The notes under the pieces are model-generated. The model was given only the letters and a program-made list of their open reading frames with translations, ran no database searches and had not been told where the DNA came from. The position numbers and the translations under genes are program-made. Below, piece after piece: positions 46,099 to 55,620 of a stretch of DNA of 64,000 nt (its first letter is position 1; each line of letters opens with the position of its first letter). Location: positions 1 to 64,000 of the forward strand of contig JAUILL010000006.1 of the NCBI GenBank assembly GCA_030433335.1, read 5' to 3'. The DNA is from Alphaproteobacteria bacterium. Lineage in GTDB: Bacteria; Pseudomonadota; Alphaproteobacteria; Rhodobacterales; Rhodobacteraceae.

Positions 46099-48075
46099 AT
46101 GCCTTTTACTAAATCCAAGATTACACGTCGCGGCTTTCTGGCAAGCACGGCTGCGAGCGGGGCAATGATCGTCCTGCATCCCTTCTCGGCGCGGGCAGCC
46201 GCCAACCAGGCGCACCTGCGGATCATGGAGACCACGGACCTGCACGTCCACGTGTTCCCCTATGATTATTACGCCGACAGGCCCATCGACACCGTCGGGC
46301 TTGCCCGCACTGCATCTTACATTAGAAACATCCGGTCCGAGGCCACGAATAGCCTACTCGTCGACAACGGAGATTTTCTGCAAGGGAACCCCATGGGCGA
46401 CTACATCGCCTATGAGCGGGGCATGAAAGACGGGGACATGCACCCTGTCATCACCGCGATGAACACACTGGGATTCGATGCCTCTACCCTTGGTAACCAC
46501 GAATTCAATTATGGTCTGAACTTCCTGATGAAGTCGCTGGAGGGCGCTAGTTTCCCCGTCGTCTCAGCCAACGTCGCGACGAAACTGGGGGCGAGCCCGA
46601 CTCAGGACGAAACGCTGGTCAAACCCTATGTCATTCTGGAGCGCACGATCACCGATGGCGCAGGCGAGGCACACCAGATCAAGATCGGTCTGATCGGATT
46701 TGTTCCACCGCAGATCATGAACTGGGATTCGAAACATCTGGTCAGCAATGTCGAAGCCCGCGATATCTTGGAAACCGCCGAAGCGTATGTTCCCGAGATG
46801 AAGGAGCAAGGCGCGGACATCGTGATCGCGCTGTCCCACTCGGGCATTGGATCGGCCCAGCGCACGGACGGGATGGAGAACGCCTCGGTCCCGCTGGCCG
46901 AAGTTGACGGCATCGATGCATTGATGACCGGCCACAGCCACCTCGTCTTCCCCAGCCCGACTTATGAAGGTTACGCCGCGGTGGACGCCGAGGCTGGCAC
47001 CATTCACGGCAAACCAGCTGTCATGGGCGGTTTCTGGGGCAGCCACATGGGGCTGATCGACCTGATGCTGGAACGCGAAGGCGGCGAATGGCGGGTCGTG
47101 ACCCACTCTGCCAGCGTTCGCCCCATCTACGAACGCGGCGACGATCGCAGCATTACCCCGCTGGTCGAAAGTGACGACACCGTGCTGGCCTCGGTCCGCC
47201 AAGAACACAACGAAACGCTGGACTATGTGCGCCGCGCTGTGGGCAAAACCAGCGCACCGCTCTACAGCTACTTTGCTTTGGTCGCCGATGATCCGTCCGT
47301 CCAGATCGTTTCGAACGCACAGATGTGGTACATTGAGCAGATGCTCGAAGACACCGAGTACGCGGGGCTCCCGCTGCTCTCTGCCGCTGCGCCATTCAAG
47401 GCAGGTGGCCGCGGTGGTCCGGACTATTACACCGACGTGCCGGTGGGCGATGTGGCGATCAAGAACGTGGCGGACCTATATCTCTACCCCAACACGATTC
47501 GCGCGGTGAAGATCACGGGGGCCCAGCTAAAAGACTGGCTGGAGCGCTCTGCCGGTATGTTCAACCAGATCGAAGCGGGCAAAGAGGACCAGCCCCTGCT
47601 GAACCCCGACTTCCCCAGCTACAATTTCGACGTCATCGACGGGGTGACCTACCAGATTGACCTGACACAGCCCTCGAAGTTTGGCCCTAAGGGTGAGGAT
47701 CTAAACCCCGACGCCAGCCGCATTGTGAACCTGTCCTATGACGGGGCACCCGTGGATCCGGATCAAGAATTCATTGTCGCGACAAACAACTACCGTGCCA
47801 GCGGCGGCGGCGACTTTCCGGGGGCCAAAGGTGACACCATCATCTTTGAGGGGCCCGATACCAACCGCGATATCCTGGTCCGCTATATCGTCGAGCAAGG
47901 TACGATCAATCCAACCGCGGACAACAACTGGTCCTTCGCGCCTGTGCCGGACACCACCGTGCTGTTCGAGACAGGCCCCAAGGCGAAAGAGCATCTTAGC
48001 GACATTGCCGCGCTGGACATCGCCGAAGCAGGCGAAGGCGCGGAGGGTTTCACGCTCTTCCGCATCGCGCTCTAA
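46099..48075 (+). CDS. cpdB: 2',3'-cyclic-nucleotide 2'-phosphodiesterase/3'-nucleotidase
   Basis: A 658-residue periplasmic metallophosphoesterase. A Tat signal, [14 protein letters not shown], starts at about residue 8. The N-terminal catalytic domain has [27 protein letters not shown] and [13 protein letters not shown], the dimetal site. The C-terminal 5'-nucleotidase domain follows from about 390. It salvages phosphate and nucleosides from 2',3'-cyclic and 3' nucleotides. GGGAGT precedes the ATG. Confidence 0.93.
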   Translation: MPFTKSKITRRGFLASTAASGAMIVLHPFSARAAANQAHLRIMETTDLHVHVFPYDYYADRPIDTVGLARTASYIRNIRSEATNSLLVDNGDFLQGNPMGDYIAYERGMKDGDMHPVITAMNTLGFDASTLGNHEFNYGLNFLMKSLEGASFPVVSANVATKLGASPTQDETLVKPYVILERTITDGAGEAHQIKIGLIGFVPPQIMNWDSKHLVSNVEARDILETAEAYVPEMKEQGADIVIALSHSGIGSAQRTDGMENASVPLAEVDGIDALMTGHSHLVFPSPTYEGYAAVDAEAGTIHGKPAVMGGFWGSHMGLIDLMLEREGGEWRVVTHSASVRPIYERGDDRSITPLVESDDTVLASVRQEHNETLDYVRRAVGKTSAPLYSYFALVADDPSVQIVSNAQMWYIEQMLEDTEYAGLPLLSAAAPFKAGGRGGPDYYTDVPVGDVAIKNVADLYLYPNTIRAVKITGAQLKDWLERSAGMFNQIEAGKEDQPLLNPDFPSYNFDVIDGVTYQIDLTQPSKFGPKGEDLNPDASRIVNLSYDGAPVDPDQEFIVATNNYRASGGGDFPGAKGDTIIFEGPDTNRDILVRYIVEQGTINPTADNNWSFAPVPDTTVLFETGPKAKEHLSDIAALDIAEAGEGAEGFTLFRIAL

Positions 48076-48101
48076 GCTGATAGCGGTAACCTTGTTTTTA
48101 A

Positions 48102-48130
48102 GAGGGGCGGCCTTCGCGGGCCGCTCTTTT
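48102..48130 (+). terminator. Terminator after the nucleotidase gene
   Basis: GGGGCGGCC pairs with GGCCGCTC (G-U pairs allowed) around loop TTCGCG, followed by TCTTTT. It lies between the nucleotidase stop and the HAD gene. Confidence 0.75.
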
Positions 48131-48147
48131 GCTGTCAGGAGAGCGTG

Positions 48148-48792
48148 ATGAAGTTTGACGCGGTTATTTTTGATCTCGACGGGACGCTGATCGACACAGA
48201 GGCCCTTGGTTGGCAAGCCGGACGTCGCGCCTTTGCCGAGCAAGGCATTGATTTAGAAGAGGACCTGTTCCACCAACTGGTCGGCAAAGATAAAGCCTCG
48301 GGCGGCAAGGTGATCCGCGCGCGCTATGGCGATGTCGACATGACCGCAATCGAACGCCGCTGGGCTGAAATCGTCGAAGAGCTATATGCGACCGACGGCA
48401 TTCCGCACAAACCGGGCCTTTTGGATGCGCTGGCCGCCGTGGACGCGGCGGGCCTGCCCAAAGCCATCTGCACCTCGTCCCAGCAAGGCGAAGCGGAACT
48501 GAAGATGACTGTGACAGGACTGCATGACCACTTCGACGTGGTGGTGACGGTCGCCCATGTATCGAACGCAAAACCCGCGCCCGAACCATATCTTCTGGCA
48601 GCACAGCAGTTGGGTGTAGAGCCCGGCCGCGCTCTGGCCTTCGAGGATTCGGAAACCGGCGCTCAGGCGGCATTTGCCGCCGGTTTGACCGTGGTGCAGG
48701 TGCCCGACGTCGTTCCGTCTTCGCGCCGGTTCGCGCATTTTGTGGCGGATGATCTGATGTCTGGCCTGAAATGGGCAGGCATACTCGGCTGA
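48148..48792 (+). CDS. HAD-superfamily phosphatase (beta-phosphoglucomutase-like)
   Basis: A 214-residue HAD hydrolase with motif I DLDGTLIDTE (residues 8-17), motif II CTSS, the Lys in NAKPAPEPYLLAA and motif IV in AFEDSETGAQAA. The helical cap lies between motifs I and II. It resembles the PGM/DOG phosphatase group, but the substrate is not clear. AGGAGAG precedes the start; a GTG three bases earlier could also serve. The SRP RNA gene follows 45 bases later. Confidence 0.9.
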   Translation: MKFDAVIFDLDGTLIDTEALGWQAGRRAFAEQGIDLEEDLFHQLVGKDKASGGKVIRARYGDVDMTAIERRWAEIVEELYATDGIPHKPGLLDALAAVDAAGLPKAICTSSQQGEAELKMTVTGLHDHFDVVVTVAHVSNAKPAPEPYLLAAQQLGVEPGRALAFEDSETGAQAAFAAGLTVVQVPDVVPSSRRFAHFVADDLMSGLKWAGILG

Positions 48793-48837
48793 CCCTGCCC
48801 CCTTGCATTCTGTTTTCGAACCCCCTAAATGACGCCT

Positions 48838-48934
48838 TGAGAGGTTGGCGCGGGCGAGCGCCTCGCCAACCCGGTCAGGTCCGGAAGGAAGCAGCCGCAA
48901 CGAGTCCCGCTTGGGTCGATGTTCAACCTCTCAC
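48838..48934 (+). ncRNA. ffs: 4.5S RNA of the signal recognition particle
   Basis: The conserved core GGTCAGGTCCGGAAGGAAGC followed by AGCC (48873-48896), which binds Ffh, is present. The ends TGAGAGGTTG (48838-48847) and CAACCTCTCA (48924-48933) pair perfectly to close the hairpin. At about 97 bases it is the small bacterial type. Its place just before dnaX is common in Rhodobacteraceae. Confidence 0.95.
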
Positions 48935-48972
48935 CTAATCCCCGAGATTGTGATTTCGTGGAACCCGCGTCA

Positions 48973-49037
48973 GTGGGGGCTTTGCCCCCGCCGCGCAGGC
49001 GCGCGCCTCCCCCAGAGTATTTTTGCCAAAGTGAAAG
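48973..49037 (+). repeat. Degenerate intergenic repeat, copy 1
   Basis: GTGGGGGC-TTT-GCCCCCG forms a hairpin, followed by a GC-rich spacer and the tail CCCCCAGAGTATTTTTGCCA then AAGTGAAAG. Two other intergenic places (55891-55945 and 63652-63716) share the layout and the GTATTTT-(G)CCA-(A)GAnnnAAG-like tail. It separates ffs from dnaX. Confidence 0.6.
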
Positions 49038-49100
49038 CAGGGGCGCTGGACCTTTGACAGGGTGAGCCTTAGGTTTGCCACGGAAGAATTGAGAGGCCCC

Positions 49101-50855
49101 ATGAGCGAGACCGGACAGACTGCCTATCAGGTGCTGGCGCGGAAATACCGCCCAGAAACCTTTGCCGATCTGGTCGGTCAGGACGCGATGGTGCGCACGC
49201 TGAAGAATGCCTTTGCGGCGGACCGGATTGCGCAGGCATTTATCATGACCGGTATTCGCGGGACCGGTAAGACGACCACCGCGCGGATCATCGCCAAGGG
49301 CATGAACTGCATCGGGCCGGACGGGAATGGCGGGCCGACGACCGAGCCATGTGGTCAGTGCGAGCACTGCACCGCGATCATGGAAGGGCGTCACGTCGAC
49401 GTCATGGAGATGGACGCGGCCTCGCGCACCGGTGTGGGCGATATCCGCGAGATCATCGATTCTGTGCATTATCGGGCGGCCTCGGCGCGGTACAAAATCT
49501 ACATCATCGACGAAGTTCACATGCTGTCGAACAGTGCGTTCAACGCGCTGCTCAAGACGCTGGAGGAGCCGCCGGCCCATGTGAAGTTCATCTTTGCGAC
49601 AACCGAGATCCGCAAGGTGCCTGTGACGGTGCTGTCCCGCTGCCAGCGGTTCGACCTGCGCCGGATCGAGCCCGAGGTGATGATTGCACTGCTGCGCAAG
49701 ATCGCAGGGGCTGAAAGCGCTGAGATTTCCGATGATGCATTGGCGCTGATCACTCGAGCGGCCGAAGGGTCTGCGCGGGATGCGACCTCGCTCTTGGATC
49801 AGGCGATCAGCCACGGGGCCGGAGAAACCACGGCGGATCAGGTGCGCGCGATGCTGGGTCTGGCAGACCGCAGCCGCGTGATGGACCTGTTCGAGATGGT
49901 TATGGGCGGGGATGCGGCCGGGGCGCTGACCGAGCTAGGGGCACAGTATGCGGATGGGGCCGATCCCTTGGCCGTGCTGCGCGATATGGCCGAGATCACC
50001 CATTGGATCAGCGTGGTAAAGATCACGCCCGATGCCGCCGAGGACCCGACCATCAGCCCCGACGAGCGTCGCCGCGGTGTCGATCTTGCGAACCGTTTGC
50101 CGATCCGATCGATGACCCGCATGTGGCAGATGTTGCTGAAGGCGCTCGAGGAAGTTAGCGCCGCGCCCAATGCCATGATGGCGGCCGAGATGGCGATCAT
50201 TCGCCTGACCCATGTGGCCGAACTGCCCAGTCCCGAAGAGCTGGTGCGCAAGCTGCAGCAGGACCCGCCCCGAGGCCCCGCCCCGACTGGCGGCCCCTCT
50301 GGAGGAGGCGGTGGCACTGTGACCGCCCGCAGCCAGATGCCCACGCCGACCCATTCGGGGCCGAGTGGTCCCGTGGCTCGTGGCGGCGCGCAACCGGTGA
50401 CGGCTCAGGCGAACCCTCTGGCGGTCTATGCGACATTCGAGAACGTGCTGGACCTGATCCGCACGCATCGAGACGTAAAGCTCTTGATCGAGGTCGAGAA
50501 CTACTTCCGCCTCGCGAAATACAGCCCTGGCCGGATCGAGTGCGAGGTGACCGATCAGGCACCGCGCGATTTGGCGCAGCGCCTTGGCTCGCGCCTGCAG
50601 GCTTGGACCGGTGCACGGTGGGCCGTGATTGTGGTAGGCTCTGGCGGCGGTCAGACGATTGCCGAAGTGCGCGATGCCGCAGCGCTGGCCCTACGCAAAG
50701 AGGCTGAGGCCCACCCGATGTTTGCCGCCGTGCGCGCCCTCTTTCCCAAGGCGCAAATCACGGAAATCCGCACGCAGGCCGAGCAGCAAGCCGAAGCGAT
50801 GTCAGAGGCTCTGCCCGAAGTCGAAGATGAATGGGATCCTTTCGAGGATCAGTAA
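49101..50855 (+). CDS. dnaX: DNA polymerase III subunit gamma/tau
   Basis: A 584-residue clamp-loader ATPase. Walker A is GIRGTGKTTTAR, zinc-binding Cys residues lie in CGQCEHC, Walker B is DEVHMLS, and LSRCQRFDLR is the SRC motif. A Gly/Pro-rich linker at about residues 390-435 joins a C-terminal domain that contacts the polymerase. The ATG at 49101 begins SETGQTAYQVLARKYRPE, the standard N-terminus. I see no A-rich slippery site for a frameshifted gamma form. Confidence 0.96.
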   Translation: MSETGQTAYQVLARKYRPETFADLVGQDAMVRTLKNAFAADRIAQAFIMTGIRGTGKTTTARIIAKGMNCIGPDGNGGPTTEPCGQCEHCTAIMEGRHVDVMEMDAASRTGVGDIREIIDSVHYRAASARYKIYIIDEVHMLSNSAFNALLKTLEEPPAHVKFIFATTEIRKVPVTVLSRCQRFDLRRIEPEVMIALLRKIAGAESAEISDDALALITRAAEGSARDATSLLDQAISHGAGETTADQVRAMLGLADRSRVMDLFEMVMGGDAAGALTELGAQYADGADPLAVLRDMAEITHWISVVKITPDAAEDPTISPDERRRGVDLANRLPIRSMTRMWQMLLKALEEVSAAPNAMMAAEMAIIRLTHVAELPSPEELVRKLQQDPPRGPAPTGGPSGGGGGTVTARSQMPTPTHSGPSGPVARGGAQPVTAQANPLAVYATFENVLDLIRTHRDVKLLIEVENYFRLAKYSPGRIECEVTDQAPRDLAQRLGSRLQAWTGARWAVIVVGSGGGQTIAEVRDAAALALRKEAEAHPMFAAVRALFPKAQITEIRTQAEQQAEAMSEALPEVEDEWDPFEDQ

Positions 50856-50878
50856 CCACCCGAAACAGGAGAGACCCG

Positions 50879-51223
50879 ATGTTCAAAGGTTTGGGCGCCA
50901 TGGGCGACATGGCCAAGATGATGAAGGCCGCCAAGGACATGCAGACCCGCATGACCGACCTTCAGAAAGAAATGAACGATATGACCGTCACCGGCGAAGC
51001 GGGTGCAGGTCTGGTCAAGGCGACCGCCAATGCCAAGGGCAAGGTGAAGTCGCTGGACATTGACCCCTCGATTTTCAGCGCCGAGGACAAAGAAGTGGTC
51101 GAGGACCTGATCCTTGCCGCGATCTCGAACGCTCAGGACAAGGCGCAGGAAAAGGCTGCCGAAGAGATGCAGAAGCTCGCCGCCGAGATGGGCCTGCCGG
51201 CTGACATGAAGCTGCCCTTCTAA
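50879..51223 (+). CDS. YbaB/EbfC nucleoid-associated protein
   Basis: A 114-residue DNA-binding protein in the conserved dnaX-ybaB-recR order. It begins MFKGLGAMGDMAKMMKAAKD, and VTGEAGAGLVKATANAKGKV is the family core. Helical ends and a central sheet dimerise. ATG 50879 follows an AGGAGAG-type site. It is 6 bases upstream of recR. Confidence 0.94.
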   Translation: MFKGLGAMGDMAKMMKAAKDMQTRMTDLQKEMNDMTVTGEAGAGLVKATANAKGKVKSLDIDPSIFSAEDKEVVEDLILAAISNAQDKAQEKAAEEMQKLAAEMGLPADMKLPF

Positions 51224-51229
51224 ACGCCT

Positions 51230-51823
51230 ATGAGCAGCACCCGCGATATCGACAAATTGATCGAGATGATGGCCCGCCTTCCTGGTTTGGGGCCACGCTC
51301 GGCGCGGCGTGCTGTACTGCAAATGATCCGCAAGCGGGGGCAGCTTTTGTCCCCTCTTGCAGAACAGATGGCCAAGGTCGCCGCGACCGCCCGCGAATGT
51401 TTGAACTGCGGGAATATCGGGACCGAGGATATCTGCGACATCTGCCGGTCCGAGAAGCGCGCCACCGGCGAGATTTGTGTCGTGCAAGACGTCAGCGATC
51501 TTTGGGCGATGGAGCGCGGTGCAGCCTTTGGCGGGCGCTATCACGTGCTTGGCGGGACACTGTCGGCGCTGGACGATATCGGGCCAGAGGATATTCGCAT
51601 CCCGCAACTGGTTGCCCGCGTCGAGAATGAACAGATTACCGAGGTGATCCTCGCGCTGAATGCAACTGTCGATGGACAGACGACCGCGCACTACATTGCG
51701 GATCAACTCGACGGGCGCGTGCGCATAACTTCGCTGGCCCAAGGGGTGCCGATCGGCGGAGAACTGGATTATCTGGACGACGGGACGATCTCGGCCGCCC
51801 TAAACGCCCGCCGGTCAATTTAA
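51230..51823 (+). CDS. recR: Recombination mediator protein RecR
   Basis: A 197-residue RecFOR component that helps RecA load at gaps. The helix-hairpin-helix is [17 protein letters not shown] (about residues 13-29), the C4 zinc finger [16 protein letters not shown] (about 57-72), and the Toprim domain starts at [15 protein letters not shown]. The start follows the ybaB stop closely. Confidence 0.96.
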   Translation: MSSTRDIDKLIEMMARLPGLGPRSARRAVLQMIRKRGQLLSPLAEQMAKVAATARECLNCGNIGTEDICDICRSEKRATGEICVVQDVSDLWAMERGAAFGGRYHVLGGTLSALDDIGPEDIRIPQLVARVENEQITEVILALNATVDGQTTAHYIADQLDGRVRITSLAQGVPIGGELDYLDDGTISAALNARRSI

Positions 51824-51889
51824 TTTTAATAAAATGGAACTATGATTGCCCCACCGGGTTAATTCGCCGGAATTTATTGAGGCAATACA

Positions 51890-52231
51890 ATGAGCATTGA
51901 AAAAGCCCGCTGGCAGGACGAAGAGATGTTCTGGCTCAACGGCCCCGCGTTTTATACCGCAAAAATCGCGGATGACGCGGTGATGGTCCTTCCCAAACCG
52001 ACCGGAATACTCTGCGGCTCTGACATCAAAACTTTGATCGACGGGGCACCGCGTTGGGACTCTGTCCAATTTGACGACGAAATTGCCATGCGGCACGGTT
52101 CGGCCTTTGTGCTGGCCTACGAGGCCCGCGCCACCCGCGGCCCCGACACCTACAAAGCGCTGTGCAGTTCGACCTATTGCGAGGCCGACGATGGTTGGCA
52201 ATTGATCGCGCACAATCAGGTGCCGGTCTGA
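51890..52231 (+). CDS. Small NTF2/SnoaL-like (DUF4440-type) protein
   Basis: A 113-residue protein with the rough outline of an NTF2-like fold: an N-terminal helix with WQDEEMFWLNG, a middle VMVLP-PTGILCG strand turn, and C-terminal strands ending WQLIAHNQV. The final WxLxAHxQ pattern is typical of DUF4440/SnoaL proteins. It is the last gene of the block after recR, with its own leader. Function unknown. Confidence 0.7.
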   Translation: MSIEKARWQDEEMFWLNGPAFYTAKIADDAVMVLPKPTGILCGSDIKTLIDGAPRWDSVQFDDEIAMRHGSAFVLAYEARATRGPDTYKALCSSTYCEADDGWQLIAHNQVPV

Positions 52232-52250
52232 TCCGCATCCAAGACAACAA

Positions 52251-52275
52251 AAAACCCGGCGCTAGGCCGGGTTTT
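52251..52275. terminator. Bidirectional terminator
   Basis: AAAACCCGGC (52251-52260) pairs with GCCGGGTTTT (52266-52275), loop GCTAG. A-tract and T-tract on the two sides serve both convergent genes. Confidence 0.9.
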
Positions 52276-52294
52276 TCGTGAGTGGTGGTAAGAC

Positions 52295-53056
52295 TTAGTT
52301 GTCTTCGTCTTCGTCGTCGCTCGAATTCGGCAAGTTGAAGAAGCTGTCCGCATCGCGGGTATCGTCGAACTTGTCCGCTTCGTCTTCTTGATCGCTCGAG
52401 TCCGAGCCAAAGCTGAAGGTTTCGAGACCTTCGATCGCGGTGGGCAGACGGGGCTCTGCCGAATCCATCGACAGGCTTGCCTCAGTGCTGACCAGTGCGC
52501 GGCGCTCGTCATCCGACATCACACCTTCGGCGCGACGCTTCTCCGCGGCTTTCTGAACGGCAAGGTCCAGTTCCGACTGCTTGCACAGGCCCAGAGCGAC
52601 GGGGTCGATCGGGTTAATGTTGGCGATGTTCCAGTGGGTGCGCTCGCGGATCGCAGCGATGGTCGGCTTTGTGGTGCCAACCAGTTTCGCGATCTGTGCG
52701 TCTGCCAGCTCGGGGTGGAACTTGACCAGCCACAGGATCGACGCGGGACGGTCCTGACGCTTGGACAGCGGGGTGTAGCGGGGGCCACGACGCTTTTCTT
52801 CGCCCTGAGCCGCTTTGTTGAACTTCAGCTTCAGCTTGTGCAGCGGGTTGTTCTCTGCGCGCTTGATCTCTTCGGCGTCCAGCTGGTTGTTCGCGATCGG
52901 ATCGAAACCACGCACCGAACCGGCCACATCGCCGTCCGCAATGCCCTGAATCTCGAGCTCGTGCATGCCGACGAAATCTGCGATCTGCTTGAACGACAGA
53001 GTGGTGTTGTCAACGAGCCATACAGCCGTTGCCTTCGCCATGATCGGTTTGCCCAT
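52295..53056 (-). CDS. trcR: Cell-cycle transcriptional regulator TrcR (DUF1013)
   Basis: A 253-residue alphaproteobacterial regulator. It begins with the DUF1013 N-terminus AKATAVWLVDNTTLSFKQIA and has a helix-turn-helix-like repeat, WLVKFHPELADAQIAKLVG with TTKPTIAAIRERTHWN. The last 45 residues are strongly acidic (Asp/Glu/Ser rich). AAGGAG precedes the ATG at 53056. In Caulobacter the homologue works with RNA polymerase in cell-cycle transcription. Confidence 0.9.
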   Translation of the reverse strand: MGKPIMAKATAVWLVDNTTLSFKQIADFVGMHELEIQGIADGDVAGSVRGFDPIANNQLDAEEIKRAENNPLHKLKLKFNKAAQGEEKRRGPRYTPLSKRQDRPASILWLVKFHPELADAQIAKLVGTTKPTIAAIRERTHWNIANINPIDPVALGLCKQSELDLAVQKAAEKRRAEGVMSDDERRALVSTEASLSMDSAEPRLPTAIEGLETFSFGSDSSDQEDEADKFDDTRDADSFFNLPNSSDDEDEDN

Positions 53057-53185
53057 GTGGTCACTCCTTGAATAGACTTCCCCCGTCGCCCGCCTTCGGG
53101 GCTGTCCCGCCGCGGCGGAACTGTTCACAATTTACGGGGAACTGAACGGCGATATAGCGTGAAACGGGTAAAAGGAAAAGGGCAA

Positions 53186-53809
53186 ATGCGTTGGGTACTG
53201 GTACTGCTCCTATCGGCCGTGATGGCCCATGCCGAGGGCGACAAAGCGGGCGAGTTCGATTACTACGTCATGGCCCTGAGTTGGTCGCCGTCGTGGTGCG
53301 AGACTGAAGGCGATGCGCGTGACGCCGAACAGTGCGACACCGATCTAGGGTGGAGCCTGCATGGCTTGTGGCCGCAGTTTCACCGCGGATATCCCAGTTA
53401 TTGCAATACCGTAGAACGTGCGCCGTCCCGCCGCGAGACCGGAGAGATGGCGGATATCATGGGCTCTGGCGGGTTGGCGTGGCACCAGTGGAAGAAACAC
53501 GGCGTCTGCGCTGGCCTGAGTTCAAGCGCGTATTTCGACCTGTCGCGCCGCGCTTACAATTCGGTGAAGCGCCCCGATGTGTTCCGCAAACTGGACAAAG
53601 AGGTAAAACTGCCCGCCACGCTGATCGAAGAGGCCTTTATCAAGGCGAATCCCCAATTCGAGCCGGACATGCTGACGGTCACCTGTCGGGATCGCCGCAT
53701 TCAGGAAGTGCGGGTGTGCCTATCCAAGAATCTGGACCCTGTGCCCTGCGGTCAGGATGTCATCAAAGACTGCACGCTGAAGGACGCGCTGTTCGCCCCT
53801 ATCCGCTAG
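53186..53809 (+). CDS. Ribonuclease T2 family protein
   Basis: A 207-residue secreted or periplasmic RNase. The signal peptide is RWVLVLLLSAVMAHA. The two catalytic segments are visible, GWSLHGLWPQF (CAS1) and WHQWKKHGVC (CAS2), each with its His. Several cysteines support disulphides. It cuts RNA through 2',3'-cyclic phosphates, which fits a salvage route with the 2',3'-cyclic nucleotidase in the same window, though they are not in one operon. A GTG at 53159 gives a longer but less likely start. Confidence 0.92.
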   Translation: MRWVLVLLLSAVMAHAEGDKAGEFDYYVMALSWSPSWCETEGDARDAEQCDTDLGWSLHGLWPQFHRGYPSYCNTVERAPSRRETGEMADIMGSGGLAWHQWKKHGVCAGLSSSAYFDLSRRAYNSVKRPDVFRKLDKEVKLPATLIEEAFIKANPQFEPDMLTVTCRDRRIQEVRVCLSKNLDPVPCGQDVIKDCTLKDALFAPIR

Positions 53810-53820
53810 GGCGAACGTTT
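53791..53820 (+). terminator. Terminator overlapping the RNase T2 stop codon
   Basis: GTTCGCCC (53791-53798) pairs with GGGCGAAC (53809-53816), followed by GTTTT. The stem includes the last codons and the stop of the RNase gene and lies between convergent genes. Confidence 0.6.
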
Positions 53821-53823
53821 TGG

Positions 53824-54804
53824 TCAGACCTTCAGGACGATCTTGCCGATATGCCCGCTGCTTTCCATACGGGCATGGGCGTCAGAGGCCTGATCCAGCG
53901 CGAACTCGCTGTCCATCACGGGCTTGATCTGGCCGGCACTCAGCAACGGCCAGACTTTTTCCCGCAGTTCAGCGGCTATGCGGGCTTTGGCCAGATCGCT
54001 CTGGGGACGCAGGGTGCTACCGGTGATGGTCAGACGGCGCATCATGACTTGGGCAAAGTTCAGCTCGACCTTCGGCCCTTGCAGGAACGCGATCTGCACC
54101 AGACGCCCGTCATCGGCCAAGGCTTTGACGTTGCGCGGCAGGTAATCGCCCCCGACCATATCAAGGATCAGGTTCGCGCCACCTTCGGCGCGCAGAACGT
54201 CCACGTAATCCTCTTCACGGTAGTTCATGGCGCGCTCGGCCCCCAACTCCAAACAGGCGGCGCATTTCTCGGCCGATCCGGCGGTGACGAACACGCGGGC
54301 CCCGAAATGGCGGGCCAGTTGGATCGCCGTGGTGCCGATGCCCGACGCGCCGCCGTGGATCAGGAACCGCTCACCGGCCTGCAAGCCGCCGCGCTGGAAC
54401 ACGTTGGACCATACGGTGAAAAACGTCTCGGGCAGGCAGGCGGCCTGATCCATCGACATACCTTCGGGCACGGGCAGGCAGTGGGCCGCAGGGGTCGCCA
54501 CATATTCCGCATAGCCACCACCGGGCAGCAGGGCGCAAACCTGATCGCCGACCTTCAGGCCCGATACGCCGTCGCCCACGGCGCTAATCTCACCCGACGC
54601 CTCAAGGCCCGGCAGGTCGCTGGCCCCCGGAGGCGGGTTATAGAGACCCGCTCGCTGCAGCGCATCGGGACGGTTCACACCGGCATAGGCCACGCGGACC
54701 ACAACCTCGCCTGCTTTGGGAACGGGGATGGGGCGCCGCGCAGGGGTCAACACTTCGGGACCGCCGGGTTTGGCGATTTCGATCACGCGCATGTCTTGGG
54801 TCAT
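53824..54804 (-). CDS. NAD(P)H:quinone oxidoreductase (zeta-crystallin/PIG3 type)
   Basis: A 326-residue MDR-superfamily enzyme without zinc-site cysteines. VAYAGVNRPDALQRAG and the NADPH-binding loop HGGASGIGTTAIQLA (about 145-160) mark the PIG3 branch. It probably reduces quinones or other enones. COQ9, 12 bases upstream on the same strand, suggests one transcript. Confidence 0.91.
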   Translation of the reverse strand: MTQDMRVIEIAKPGGPEVLTPARRPIPVPKAGEVVVRVAYAGVNRPDALQRAGLYNPPPGASDLPGLEASGEISAVGDGVSGLKVGDQVCALLPGGGYAEYVATPAAHCLPVPEGMSMDQAACLPETFFTVWSNVFQRGGLQAGERFLIHGGASGIGTTAIQLARHFGARVFVTAGSAEKCAACLELGAERAMNYREEDYVDVLRAEGGANLILDMVGGDYLPRNVKALADDGRLVQIAFLQGPKVELNFAQVMMRRLTITGSTLRPQSDLAKARIAAELREKVWPLLSAGQIKPVMDSEFALDQASDAHARMESSGHIGKIVLKV

Positions 54805-54816
54805 CTCGTCCTCGGG

Positions 54817-55509
54817 TCAGCTCTGGGATTTGGGGGCCATGTGACCCGGCAATCCCTGATCGTTCAAGCGCGAAGGGGCCTTGATGTGCGAAAGTACCGC
54901 ATTCGGTCCAGCCATCAGCTTGGACAGGAAGGGGCTTTTGCGAACCGTGGCCTTCAGCTTTTCGATCTGCATGACGTTCTCGATCCGGCGGTCGAGGAAG
55001 GCCCAGGTGGCCTCGTGCCCCTCGCTATCGTCCCCCAGCCAATAGAGCACGGTCGAGGAATAGACCCCCGCCAGTGTCGCGCGCTTGGTGTACCAGTTCA
55101 CATCGTCCGAAGTGTCACCGATGGCGTTCCAAATCGCGTCACAGGTCTGCCAGACCAGTTTCGAGCCATCCGCCGCGTTCTGGGGCAGCGAGAACAGGGT
55201 CATGCCGCGGCGGACCAGTTCCTTGTCCTCGACCAGTTCCAGTCGGGTGCGAACCGCAAAGGTGATCTTTTCGCGGATTTTCATCTCGGCCACATCGGGC
55301 TGCGCCATGCGGTCCAGCATCTGCGCGTCGCCGTCCTGATGGAAGGCAATCGCCAAATCGACAGCACCGCGTGGACAGACCGCGCGGGCCAGAACGGGGT
55401 CCATTCCAGTGTCGGACAGGGCAGCGTCGAATGCAGGTTTGGTCCAGCCGTCAAAGGGGACGTGCATCTTGATCGCGTCGAGAAGCTGTGCTTTGGGCGA
55501 GTCGGTCAT
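54817..55509 (-). CDS. COQ9-family protein, ubiquinone biosynthesis
   Basis: A 230-residue member of the COQ9 family, which is TetR-like in fold and binds lipids; in mitochondria it helps the ubiquinone hydroxylase COQ7. PFDGWTKPAFDAAL at about residues 19-32 and DVNWYTKRATLAGVYSSTVL at about 138-157 are the family blocks. ATG 55509 is chosen because TDSPKAQLLDA starts the usual N-terminus. It leads the oxidoreductase gene. Confidence 0.9.
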   Translation of the reverse strand: MTDSPKAQLLDAIKMHVPFDGWTKPAFDAALSDTGMDPVLARAVCPRGAVDLAIAFHQDGDAQMLDRMAQPDVAEMKIREKITFAVRTRLELVEDKELVRRGMTLFSLPQNAADGSKLVWQTCDAIWNAIGDTSDDVNWYTKRATLAGVYSSTVLYWLGDDSEGHEATWAFLDRRIENVMQIEKLKATVRKSPFLSKLMAGPNAVLSHIKAPSRLNDQGLPGHMAPKSQS

Positions 55510-55620
55510 ATGTCTGCTCCGTCTGTTTGTGCGGATGCTAGACAAACTAGGGCGCCGATGCTATAGGGCCACTTCCTGCTATTGATTGAAACTCTAAACT
55601 AGAAAGGTGGTGACACCGGT

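Noticed and set aside
49101-50855. Programmed frameshift in dnaX giving a short gamma form
   Set aside because: No A-rich slippery heptamer with a following stem was seen, and many bacteria do not use it.
53332-55566. Plus-strand frame of 744 codons across RNase T2, the quinone oxidoreductase and COQ9
   Set aside because: Runs antisense to two well-supported genes and through the end of a third; composition is that of a shadow frame with many Arg, Gly and His.
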